Source: Gammaproteobacteria bacterium (GTDB lineage: Bacteria; Pseudomonadota; Gammaproteobacteria; SZUA-152). Taken from it: a DNA stretch of 5,606 bases. The position numbers and the translations under genes are program-made. Numbering within the stretch: the stretch's first letter is position 1; every line of letters starts with the position of its first letter. The notes beneath the pieces were generated by a model, which worked only from the letters and a program-made list of their open reading frames with translations, ran no database searches and was not told the origin of the DNA. The DNA lies in the NCBI GenBank assembly GCA_003229995.1, contig QIGJ01000089.1:1-5606 (forward strand). Reading direction: 5' to 3'. Positions 1 to 5,606 of the stretch are shown here, piece by piece.

Positions 1-103
1 ATAGTTTTTCGAAAGCTTTCCGGCGCAAACTACCGTAAACAGGAACACAATGCCAAGCCAAATTGTCCAATCTTCCGGTCACAACACAAACCAACCAGGA
101 AAA

Positions 104-149
104 TATACCCATAGCGTTTGGGATTTAAATCTCAATCGCTATGGGTATA
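104..149. promoter_or_regulatory. 46-bp near-perfect palindrome upstream of the DsrE-like gene (candidate operator or 5'-UTR hairpin)
   Basis: Positions 104-116 (TATACCCATAGCG) are exactly reverse-complementary to 137-149 (CGCTATGGGTATA). The space between them is also self-complementary around the centre TTTAAA (124-129). Pairing position i with 253-i gives 21 Watson-Crick pairs out of 23, one G-T pair (121/132) and one T-T mismatch (117/136). The right arm ends 3 bases before the AGGAG ribosome binding site of the downstream gene. Inference: it could be an operator for a dimeric regulator or an mRNA hairpin controlling access to the ribosome binding site. It is an unlikely terminator, because no T-run follows the stem. 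I do not recognise the sequence as a known operator. Confidence 0.6.
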
Positions 150-152
150 GCC

Positions 153-157
153 AGGAG
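153..157 (+). promoter_or_regulatory. Ribosome binding site of the DsrE-like gene
   Basis: AGGAG lies 6 bases before the ATG at 164. It decides the start of the gene: the frame is open upstream to an ATG at 50, but that ATG has no comparable site, and the extension would be translated through the 46-bp palindrome and would bury the signal peptide. Confidence 0.75.
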
Positions 158-163
158 TCGCAC

Positions 164-640
164 ATGCATCGTCTTATTTTTCTCAGTATTTTCCTGTTTT
201 TCCTGACGGCCAATGCCCAAGCCAGCAATCAACAGGAAATCGAACAACTGCTCGCACAAAAAGACGCTCCCTTTGGCGTAGTATTTGAAATTGTCGAAGG
301 CGATGACAATGCGCTGCAATGGGCCATTCCCGCCGTCAATCAATATATCCGGCAACTGCGGGCGCGTTTTCCCGATATCGGTCTTGCTGTGGTTTCCCAT
401 GGCAGCGAGCAGTTTGGCCTGATGAAAGACCAGCAAAAAGAAAACGCCTTGGTACACACCGCCGTGCAATCCCTGGTCGCCAGTGATGTACCTGTGCATG
501 TCTGCGGCACCCACGCCTCGTGGCGAAATAAAACCGCTGCTGATTTTCCAAACTATGTCAATGTTACCCCAGCCGGACCGACAGAGATTCGTAATTATGA
601 AGCGATGGGTTATGTGCTTATCGAAATTAAAAAGCCTTAA
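164..640 (+). CDS. Exported DsrE/DsrF-like family protein
   Basis: This is a 158-residue protein. Residues 1-20 look like a Sec signal peptide: a short positively charged start (MHR), a run rich in Leu, Ile and Phe, and a likely cleavage site after AQA (residues 18-20). The mature part reads as a small alpha/beta DsrE-like domain. It has a first strand (FGVVFEIVEGD), a helix region, a second strand ending in VVSHGSEQFGL, and then VPVHVCGTHASWRNK with the only cysteine of the protein at residue 114, where DsrE-like proteins often carry theirs. It ends with a GYVLIEI strand. Known for the family: DsrE-type proteins bind or relay sulfur on cysteine, or are uncharacterised. Inference: this one acts in the periplasm, perhaps in persulfide or thiol chemistry, but no substrate can be given. 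It stands apart from the next gene (209-bp gap) behind its own palindrome, so it may be transcribed separately. The family call is by motif and fold pattern only. Confidence 0.75.
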   Translation: MHRLIFLSIFLFFLTANAQASNQQEIEQLLAQKDAPFGVVFEIVEGDDNALQWAIPAVNQYIRQLRARFPDIGLAVVSHGSEQFGLMKDQQKENALVHTAVQSLVASDVPVHVCGTHASWRNKTAADFPNYVNVTPAGPTEIRNYEAMGYVLIEIKKP

Positions 641-849
641 AATGTGAATTAAGCGCTAACAACATTCACTCGAAGAACGTCATTGGTTTACCTTCGGTGA
701 AACAAGGTGATTCAGCCCTGAATTCACATTTAAGACAAGGGTATGGCACAGGTGGCACCGCTTACCCTCTCTTGCCTCGCCCCAACAAACCTCGTAACCT
801 AGCACATCTTTTCTTGTAGTTTGATATTTGAAACCCGGTAACAAAAACG
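641..849. other. Non-coding gap with two alternative hairpins
   Basis: No convincing gene lies here; a short minus-strand frame (680-862) has no recognisable product. Two structures share bases. In one, AAATGTGAATT (640-650) pairs perfectly with AATTCACATTT (721-731) around a long loop. In the other, GTGATTCAG (707-715) pairs with CTGAATTCAC (718-727) as a compact hairpin with a single bulged base. They cannot form together because both use 721-727. No T-run follows either, so a standard terminator for the DsrE-like gene is not visible. No strong sigma-70 promoter is evident before the methyltransferase gene. Confidence 0.35.
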
Positions 850-1533
850 ATGGTAATCTCAATGGCAGACAATATGGAATCTACAACCGAACAAGCACGT
901 TTCAACATGATTGAGCAACAAATCCGTCCAGCAGAAGTGCTGGATCAGCAGGTGCTGGAGGTGGTTGCCAATACGCTCCGCGAGGCCTTTGTCCCTGCCA
1001 GCTACCGTGATCTGGCCTTTTCTGATATCAATATTCCATTGCCCAATGGGCAAATGATGATGAAACCTATTATGGAAGGTCGCCTGTTGCAGGCGTTGGA
1101 TATCCAGCCTGAAGATTCGATTCTGGAAATCGGCACAGGCAGTGGCTATTTTACTACGCTGCTCGCCAAGCTGGGTAAACAGATTCACAGTATCGAGATC
1201 GATGCCGACATTATGGCTACTGCTCAGACGCACCTCACCGACCAGGGCATCGAAAACGTGACCTTGTCACACGGTGATGCTGCACGGAGCTGGAGCCAGG
1301 AGGATTCTTTTGATGCCATCGCCATTACCGGTTCTCTGCCGATTTTACCCGAAAGCTTTCAACAACAATTAACCGTGGGTGGTCGTATGGTGGCCATTGT
1401 CGGTCAATCACCGGTCATGCAGGTATTACTCATTACCCGGGTCAGTGAAACACAGTGGATCACTAACGCTCTGTTTGAAACGGATTTTCCCGCACTGATC
1501 AATGCCGAGCAGCCCCCCGCTTTTGTTTTTTAG
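850..1533 (+). CDS. PCMT-family SAM-dependent methyltransferase (protein-L-isoaspartate O-methyltransferase-like)
   Basis: This is a 227-residue cytoplasmic protein of the usual length for the family. Near the N-terminus ARFNMIEQQIRPAEVLD (16-32) is typical of bacterial PCMT-like proteins. The Rossmann SAM site is clear: ILEIGTGSGYFTTLLA (91-106) is motif I, HSIEID (113-118) supplies the acidic residue for the ribose, and HGDAARSW (141-148), FDAIAITGSLPILP (154-167) and QLTVGGRMVAIVG (173-185) follow the family order. True isoaspartyl repair enzymes carry a T-I-S-Q-P-Y-type motif after the GQ; here it reads GQMMMKPIMEGR (67-78), so the Ser is replaced by Met. Methyl transfer is therefore supported, but repair of isoaspartate is not. 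The start is uncertain: ATG at 850, 862 or 874 are all in frame and none has a strong ribosome binding site. It lies upstream of tolC, separated by 239 bp that hold a fold-back element. Confidence 0.85.
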   Translation: MVISMADNMESTTEQARFNMIEQQIRPAEVLDQQVLEVVANTLREAFVPASYRDLAFSDINIPLPNGQMMMKPIMEGRLLQALDIQPEDSILEIGTGSGYFTTLLAKLGKQIHSIEIDADIMATAQTHLTDQGIENVTLSHGDAARSWSQEDSFDAIAITGSLPILPESFQQQLTVGGRMVAIVGQSPVMQVLLITRVSETQWITNALFETDFPALINAEQPPAFVF

Positions 1534-1554
1534 TCATTTTTCACAGAGACACCT

Positions 1555-1583
1555 CCTGTCCGGCCGTTCCTACCGGGCACAGG
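1555..1583. other. GC-rich hairpin after the methyltransferase gene
   Basis: CCTGTCCGG (1555-1563) can pair with CCGGGCACAGG (1573-1583), leaving a two-base GC bulge and a 9-base loop. It starts 22 bases after the stop codon. It may have been a terminator or mRNA-stabilising hairpin, but no T-run follows; the sequence passes almost directly into the fold-back element at 1587. Confidence 0.35.
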
Positions 1584-1586
1584 GCC

Positions 1587-1749
1587 AGGAGCCTATCGGA
1601 CTTAGGATGAATCTACTGCGGAAAATTCATTTTGGCCCATTTTTTCGATCCTTTTCGTTGAATATCTCTACTATTCGCCTCAAACGATCAGAAAAATGGA
1701 CTCAAAATGACTTTCCCTTGCTACGATCCCCTAAGTCCGGCAGGCTCCT
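1587..1749. mobile_element. 163-bp fold-back MITE-like element with 20-bp terminal inverted repeats
   Basis: The left end (1587-1606) and the reverse complement of the right end (1730-1749) match at 18 of 20 bases: AGGAGCCT, then AT or GC, then CGGACTTAGG. The self-complementarity continues inward. CATTTTG at 1628-1634 pairs with CAAAATG at 1703-1709, the stretch CCATTTTTT..GATC at 1637-1650 pairs with GATC..AAAAATGG at 1686-1699, and GAATA (1660-1664) pairs with TATTC (1672-1676), centred at 1668. Nothing inside codes for a transposase; an open frame across it is only a translation of the palindrome. This is the build of a miniature inverted-repeat element moved by a transposase encoded elsewhere. 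I cannot assign an IS family, and no clear target-site duplication is visible at the edges. It separates the methyltransferase gene from tolC and could add a strong RNA hairpin to a shared transcript. Confidence 0.7.
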
Positions 1750-1760
1750 AGCATTAAATT

Positions 1761-1766
1761 AAGGAG
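1761..1766 (+). promoter_or_regulatory. Ribosome binding site of tolC
   Basis: AAGGAG lies 6 bases before the ATG at 1773 and 11 bases after the right end of the fold-back element. The insertion thus left the translation signal intact, but any older tolC promoter in this gap may have been displaced. Confidence 0.8.
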
Positions 1767-1772
1767 TACACT

Positions 1773-3128
1773 ATGCGACGTTTCTCTCTACGTCCTCCAC
1801 ACCCCTCTCAACATAACGTCCAGTATCGCAGTGCTTTGGTTGGCCTTGGCTTGGTATTCATGGCTTCCGCCGCACACAGCGAATCACTGATGGATGTTTA
1901 TAATCTGGCGACCGGCAACGACCCGACCATCCAGCGTGCTACTGCAAACCATGCGGCTTCACTGGAGGCTCTGCCGCAAAGCCGTGCTAATTTTTTGCCC
2001 AGCATCAACATTCGCGCCCGCCAAACTGAATTCAACGGGAATGCGACTAGGCCGTCAAACCTTTCCGGTAACTACAGCAGAACCAACTATTCCCTTGAGC
2101 TGACACTGCCCCTTTACCGGCGTGATAGTTACGTTGCCCGTCGTTTGGCCAAACACAGTGTCGCCCGCGCTGATGTTGAATATGAAGCCGCTCAACAGGG
2201 TCTGCTATTGCGCGTGGCCGAGGCCTACTTCGACATTCTGGCCCGTCGCGATGACCTGGAATTTGCCCGCGCCGAAAAACTGGCCATCAAACGCCAGCTT
2301 GAGCAAACCCAGCAGCGTTTCGACGTAGGTCTGGTCGCCATCACTGACGTGCATGAATCTCAAGCCAGTTATGATCTTACGCTGGCTGAAGAAATTCTCG
2401 CCAGTAATCAGCTCAACAATCGCGTCGAAGCACTGCGCGCCCTCACTGGTATTTATCATAACAAGCTGGACAAACTGAATGACGAGATCACCCTGGTACG
2501 TCCCGACCCGGAAGATATCGATCAATGGACCCGCATCGCCCTGGAACAAAACCTTACCTTGCTGGCCGCTCAAGCTGCGCTGGATGAGTCCCAGGAAAAC
2601 GTGGCTCGACGACGCAGTGGCCATTACCCGACGCTTGATCTCGAAGCCCGCCATGCTTACGACGATAATGAAAGCCTCTTTTCTATTTTTGGTACCACCA
2701 CCGACATTAGCTCTATCGGCCTGAGCTTCAACCTGCCCATTTACGCAGGTGGCCGCACCAGCTCACAAACCCGTCAGGCATTGCATTTGCTTGAAGCCAG
2801 CCAACAAGCACTGGAGGAACAACGCCGCAGAACCCAATTACAAGTCCGCAACGCCTACCTCGGTGTGCTTTCCGGTATCAGCCGTGTTCAGGCACTCAAG
2901 CAGGCACTGGTTTCCAATCAGAGCGCATTGCGTGCCGCCGAGGCAGGTTACGATGTGGGCACCCGCACCACCGTTGACGTATTACTCGCCCGTCGTAACC
3001 TGTTCAGCGCCCAGCGCGATTATGCCCAGTCCCGCTACGATTACATTCTGGATACCCTGCGTCTCAAACAGGCCTCCGGTTCATTGACCGCTGATAGCCT
3101 GCAAGCAATCAGCAATTGGTTACATTGA
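1773..3128 (+). CDS. tolC: TolC family outer-membrane channel protein
   Basis: This is a 451-residue protein, close to the usual TolC size. A Sec signal peptide with an unusually long polar N-region (about 20 residues) and the hydrophobic run ALVGLGLVFMASA probably cleaves after AHS (residue 36). The mature protein starts with ESLMDVYNLATGNDPTIQ, the usual start of TolC proteins. The internal duplication of the family is visible: LPLYRRDSY (113-120) matches LPIYAGGRT (321-329), both beta-barrel strands, and QRFDVGLVAITDV (181-193) matches AGYDVGTRTTVDVL (391-404), both helix-to-barrel turns. Long Ala-, Gln- and Arg-rich helices between them would form the periplasmic tunnel. Known role: a trimer spanning the outer membrane and periplasm that docks with inner-membrane pumps or type I secretion complexes. 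No pump gene is adjacent, so its partners are unknown. The ribosome binding site is strong. No terminator is seen before the next gene. Confidence 0.93.
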   Translation: MRRFSLRPPHPSQHNVQYRSALVGLGLVFMASAAHSESLMDVYNLATGNDPTIQRATANHAASLEALPQSRANFLPSINIRARQTEFNGNATRPSNLSGNYSRTNYSLELTLPLYRRDSYVARRLAKHSVARADVEYEAAQQGLLLRVAEAYFDILARRDDLEFARAEKLAIKRQLEQTQQRFDVGLVAITDVHESQASYDLTLAEEILASNQLNNRVEALRALTGIYHNKLDKLNDEITLVRPDPEDIDQWTRIALEQNLTLLAAQAALDESQENVARRRSGHYPTLDLEARHAYDDNESLFSIFGTTTDISSIGLSFNLPIYAGGRTSSQTRQALHLLEASQQALEEQRRRTQLQVRNAYLGVLSGISRVQALKQALVSNQSALRAAEAGYDVGTRTTVDVLLARRNLFSAQRDYAQSRYDYILDTLRLKQASGSLTADSLQAISNWLH

Positions 3129-3208
3129 CCTTGCCTGCGTTAAGCACTGTGTCGATTTAATCATTCGGAAGAACGGGTACCACGGTTTTTCTCAATCACC
3201 ACGACCGC

Positions 3209-4210
3209 GTGAATACCATCGAACATCGCAAGCCAAACGGGCATTTCCGACCCACTGCCTTTCTGCATCCCCGCTACTGGCTCACTTGGTTGGGTCTGGG
3301 AGCATTATGGACACTGAGCCGTCTGCCGTTTGGTCTGCAAATGCAGCTAGGCATACAACTGGGCATGCTGATGTATCATCTGGCCCGCCGTCGCCGCCAC
3401 ATCACCCGTTGTAATATTGCCCTCTGTTTTCCCGAACTGGATTCTGAAGCACAACGAATGTTGGTGCGTAAAACCTTCCGCTCCGCAGGCATTAGTTTGA
3501 TGGAAACCGGTCTCGCCTGGTGGGGCAACGACAAAATGCTGGCCAAACGAGTAGAAATAGAAGGACTGGAGCATCTGCAACGGGCTACCGCCCAAGGCAG
3601 GGGAGTACTACTGCTGGGAGCTCATTTTACCAGCCTGGAAATCAGTGGTCGCCTGCTGTCTCAATTTCACCCGTGTGCTGCGATGTACCGAAAGCATGAC
3701 AACCCCCTGTTCGAGGCAATCATCAAACATTCACGGGAAACGCACTTGGACAGAATCATCTCACGCAGAGATATGCGGGGCATGGTTCGGGCGCTGCGTG
3801 AAGGCACTGTCGTATGGTATGCCACGGACCAGGACTTCGGTCCTCGCCACAGTGTATTCGCCCCTTTTTTTGGTATACAAACCACATCGTTGGTGATGAC
3901 GTCCAAGCTGGCCAGACTGTCCAACGCACCCGTGGTGCCTTTTTTCTCTCAACGCCTTGATGATGACAGCGGTTACAAACTGACGCTGCTGCCCGCATTA
4001 ACCGACTTCCCCAGTGGCGATGACGTGGCCGATGCCACTCGCATCAATGTTGTCATTGAGCAGCAGGTACGCAAAGTGCCAGACCAATACTTGTGGTTAC
4101 ATCGTCGCTTTAAAACCCGCCCTGAAGGTGAGCCCGGCCTGTATAGTTGGGCTGATAAAAAACGCACCCGTGAGCGTGACCGCCAGCGCCGCGAGGAAAC
4201 GCAGCCATGA
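3209..4210 (+). CDS. lpxL: LpxL-type lipid A biosynthesis late acyltransferase
   Basis: This is a 333-residue inner-membrane protein with a hydrophobic N-terminal segment (about 24-44) and a basic stretch ARRRRHIT (59-66). The family catalytic motif H-x4-E is present in GAHFTSLE, with His139 and Glu144. MYRKHDNPLFE (159-169), WYATDQDFGPRHSVFAPFFG (203-222) and WLHRRFKTRPEGEPGLY (296-312) closely follow the LpxL/LpxP group, the last one being especially characteristic. Known reaction: transfer of a fatty acyl chain from acyl-ACP to Kdo2-lipid IVA, giving a secondary acyl chain of lipid A. Which chain is used cannot be read from sequence. The C-terminus (WADKKRTRERDRQRREETQP) is highly charged and probably a flexible tail. 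The start is GTG at 3209 with no clear ribosome binding site; the frame is open back to 3161 but holds no ATG, GTG or TTG there, and the next in-frame ATG would remove the membrane segment. Its stop overlaps the waaA start by 4 bases. Confidence 0.92.
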   Translation: MNTIEHRKPNGHFRPTAFLHPRYWLTWLGLGALWTLSRLPFGLQMQLGIQLGMLMYHLARRRRHITRCNIALCFPELDSEAQRMLVRKTFRSAGISLMETGLAWWGNDKMLAKRVEIEGLEHLQRATAQGRGVLLLGAHFTSLEISGRLLSQFHPCAAMYRKHDNPLFEAIIKHSRETHLDRIISRRDMRGMVRALREGTVVWYATDQDFGPRHSVFAPFFGIQTTSLVMTSKLARLSNAPVVPFFSQRLDDDSGYKLTLLPALTDFPSGDDVADATRINVVIEQQVRKVPDQYLWLHRRFKTRPEGEPGLYSWADKKRTRERDRQRREETQP

Positions 4211-5421
4211 GCAACGGACTGTTTCGTTATCGCCTGTTACTGCGCCTGCTCGCGCCACTCATCCTGATTTTTAACGCCTGGCAGGCCGCACGTAGCGGAG
4301 AGTGGCGTCTATTCCGTCAACGACTGGGTACCTGTCTGCCGCAACGCACTGACGCGCCATTATGGCTGCATGCTGCCTCGGTGGGTGAACTCATTGCTGC
4401 CCAACCATTAATAGCCGCCCTGCGGGAACGTTTTCCGCATATTTCCATCGTGCTCACCACGGTTACCTCCACAGGTGCAATGCTCGCACAACAACGCCTG
4501 CCAGCCGATGTGCAACATATTTATTTACCCATGGATTGGCCTGGTGCAACACAGCGATTTTTATATGCCGTAAAACCCCGTGCTGCATTGATTATGGAAA
4601 CTGAACTGTGGCCCAATTTATTTGCAAACATCGCCCAACAAAATATTCCGTTGATTATCGTCAATGGCCGACTTTCCTCGCGCAGCCGTAATGCCGCAGC
4701 CTGGATAAAAAAACTCTACGCCGTCACCTTAAAAAAAGTCAGCGCCATCCTGGCCCGCTCGGCAGATGATGCCAATGCTTACATCCAGTTAGGTGCCACT
4801 GCTGAAAAAGTCCATTTACTCGGTAATATCAAATGGGCCGGCACCAACCCCTTTGCTGAAACACAAGCTATCAATCCTGGTCGCCCTTATGTGCTCGCCG
4901 CATCCACACATGACAATGAAGAACAACAACTCACGCATATCTGGAAAAAAATGGCGCACCAAACACAAGGCCGACTACTGGTTATCGCTCCTCGCCACCC
5001 TCAGCGTCGAGACACTATTCTCAAACAACTCCATAAACAATACTCAAAACAAGTCATTGCTGTACGCAGTCGTGGCGATACCATTAATGCCAACACCCAA
5101 ATTTATCTCGCTGACACATTGGGTGAATTGGAAGGTTTTATGAAGGGCGCAGATTGTATATTTATGGGTGGTTCACTGATTCCTCACGGTGGCCACAATA
5201 TTTTGGAACCCGCACGATTGGGCAAACCCATCGTCTTCGGACCCAGTATGACGAATTTCGCCGAAGAAACGCAACTGTTGTTACAAGCTGGCGGCGCAAA
5301 ACAGGTAACGAATGAACACACATTGTGCGAAACATTAAGTCATTGGCTGGCACATCCACAAACGGCTTCTGTTTTAAAAGGCCGTACAAATATTGTTAGA
5401 GCAAGATGCTGTGCTGGATAA
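4207..5421 (+). CDS. waaA: 3-deoxy-D-manno-octulosonic acid (Kdo) transferase, C-terminus frameshifted
   Basis: The frame as given encodes 404 residues. A membrane-anchoring N-terminal segment (about 8-28) is followed by the two-domain GT-B glycosyltransferase of the WaaA/KdtA family. Visible motifs are LWLHAASVGE (52-61, with the Glu expected to be catalytic), METELWPN (130-137), VNGRLSSRS (152-160), GNIKW (206-210), IAPRHPQR (260-267), DTLGEL (303-308), GGSLIPHGGHNILEPA (321-336) and FGPSMTNF (344-351). Known reaction: transfer of Kdo from CMP-Kdo to lipid IVA on the cytoplasmic side of the inner membrane, the first step of the LPS core. Translation is probably coupled to lpxL through the ATGA overlap. 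The last seven residues (RARCCAG) are not WaaA-like. The expected C-terminal helix is encoded in the +1 frame at 5399-5488; joining the frames near 5397 gives 426 residues, the normal family length. Family identity is very sure; whether the gene is truly truncated or the base is a sequencing error cannot be told here. Confidence 0.93.
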   Translation: MSNGLFRYRLLLRLLAPLILIFNAWQAARSGEWRLFRQRLGTCLPQRTDAPLWLHAASVGELIAAQPLIAALRERFPHISIVLTTVTSTGAMLAQQRLPADVQHIYLPMDWPGATQRFLYAVKPRAALIMETELWPNLFANIAQQNIPLIIVNGRLSSRSRNAAAWIKKLYAVTLKKVSAILARSADDANAYIQLGATAEKVHLLGNIKWAGTNPFAETQAINPGRPYVLAASTHDNEEQQLTHIWKKMAHQTQGRLLVIAPRHPQRRDTILKQLHKQYSKQVIAVRSRGDTINANTQIYLADTLGELEGFMKGADCIFMGGSLIPHGGHNILEPARLGKPIVFGPSMTNFAEETQLLLQAGGAKQVTNEHTLCETLSHWLAHPQTASVLKGRTNIVRARCCAG

Positions 5422-5488
5422 TTATCTGCAAGCCATTTCCAGACTTTGTCAGTTAAATCCTGTAAAATCAGAAAATACCCGGGAATAA
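5399..5488 (+). pseudogene. waaA: Displaced C-terminal end of waaA in the +1 frame
   Basis: From 5399 the +1 frame reads EQDAVLDNYLQAISRLCQ and then a short polar tail to a TAA at 5486-5488. This fits the final helix of WaaA proteins, where a pattern close to VE-x-N-x-GAL-x-x-L-x-x-I is usual. The +1 frame is open only from 5378, so the shift must lie between 5378 and 5421. Removing one T of the pair at 5396-5397 joins NIV directly to EQDAVL, the most natural repair. The piece has no start codon of its own or ribosome binding site, so it is not a separate gene. Confidence 0.75.
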
Positions 5489-5606
5489 GGAATGGGCACG
5501 AAATAACTTCCCTGCGTTTGGCGCCCGGATTTAGTGCGACTTCGTTCGTTCTGATTGACGACTGCATGGATGCAGGAGGTAGAGCAACGCAGGAGCAGTT
5601 GCCGAA
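5481..5606. repeat. Structured intergenic repeat-like module after waaA (runs off the window end)
   Basis: The module starts at the restored waaA stop codon. It contains GGGAA (5481-5485) mirrored by TTCCC (5508-5512), a hairpin CTGCATGGATGCAG (5562-5575), a second hairpin GCAAC/GTTGC (5584-5588 with 5598-5602), and a direct repeat GCAGGAG at 5572-5578 and 5589-5595. No coding frame is convincing. The hairpin with a CATGGATG core followed by repeated GCAGGAG resembles dispersed intergenic repeats I associate with gammaproteobacterial genomes, but that is recall and not a search result. Its right end is outside the window. Type and mobility are unknown. Confidence 0.5.

Noticed and set aside
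11..20. GAAAGCTTTC palindrome, repeated exactly at 1351-1360
   Set aside because: The second copy is inside the methyltransferase coding sequence; two copies of a 10-base palindrome in this setting look like chance.
1..112. Minus-strand frame running off the left edge, with a possible ATG at 110-112 and a hydrophobic start
   Set aside because: Only about 37 codons are visible, there is no ribosome binding site, the start lies inside the palindrome, and I recognise no family. An open frame of this length is expected by chance fairly often.
50..163. N-terminal extension of the DsrE-like gene from the ATG at 50
   Set aside because: It would be read through the palindrome, has no good ribosome binding site and would hide the signal peptide; AGGAG at 153-157 points to the ATG at 164.
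680..862. Minus-strand 60-codon frame in the gap before the methyltransferase gene
   Set aside because: No recognisable domain or clear translation signal, and it overlaps the start of a real gene.
1658..1686. Possible promoter inside the fold-back element (TTGAAT as -35)
   Set aside because: No acceptable -10 lies at the normal spacing.
1502..1762. Plus-strand 86-codon frame between the methyltransferase gene and tolC
   Set aside because: It is mostly a translation of the fold-back element and overlaps the end of the methyltransferase gene; no domain is seen.
5373..5379. TTTAAAA heptamer in the correct phase for a programmed -1 frameshift in waaA
   Set aside because: A -1 slip there meets a TAG at 5397-5399 within a few codons, while the missing WaaA end lies in the +1 frame, so it does not explain the break.
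5340..5567. Minus-strand 75-codon frame across the waaA end and the repeat
   Set aside because: It is antisense to the real waaA C-terminus and the repeat, with no recognisable domain.

Overview
The window looks like chromosomal DNA of a gammaproteobacterium. The evidence is a plus-strand run of cell-envelope genes with proteobacterial signatures: a TolC-family outer-membrane channel, an LpxL-type lipid A late acyltransferase and the Kdo transferase WaaA. A diverged PCMT-family methyltransferase precedes them, and a small exported DsrE-like protein lies further upstream. The DsrE-like gene would fit a lineage with sulfur chemistry, but it is weak evidence alone. I cannot name the genus.

Layout. 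Positions 1-163 hold no supported gene, but contain a near-perfect 46-bp palindrome (104-149) just before the ribosome binding site of the first gene. Positions 164-640 encode the exported DsrE-like protein. Positions 641-849 are non-coding, with two mutually exclusive hairpins. Positions 850-1533 encode the PCMT-family methyltransferase. Positions 1534-1772 are non-coding and mostly filled by a 163-bp fold-back element with 20-bp terminal inverted repeats (1587-1749), a MITE-like insertion ending 11 bp before the tolC ribosome binding site. Positions 1773-3128 encode TolC. Positions 3209-4210 encode LpxL, which overlaps waaA (from 4207) by the 4-base ATGA junction. WaaA stops at 5421 in the sequence as given, but its normal C-terminus continues in the +1 frame to 5488, so a one-base frameshift near 5397 is likely. 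From about 5481 to the window end there is a structured intergenic repeat.

How the genes relate. LpxL and WaaA act in succession on the lipid A-Kdo precursor at the inner face of the inner membrane: WaaA adds Kdo to lipid IVA and LpxL-type enzymes then add a secondary acyl chain. Their translational overlap fits co-regulation. TolC supplies the outer-membrane exit duct for efflux or type I secretion. The methyltransferase has a clear SAM-binding site but lacks the usual Ser of the isoaspartate-binding motif, so its substrate is uncertain. I found no complete new system. The best leads are the DsrE-gene palindrome, the fold-back element between pcm-like and tolC, the broken waaA end, and the repeat after waaA.
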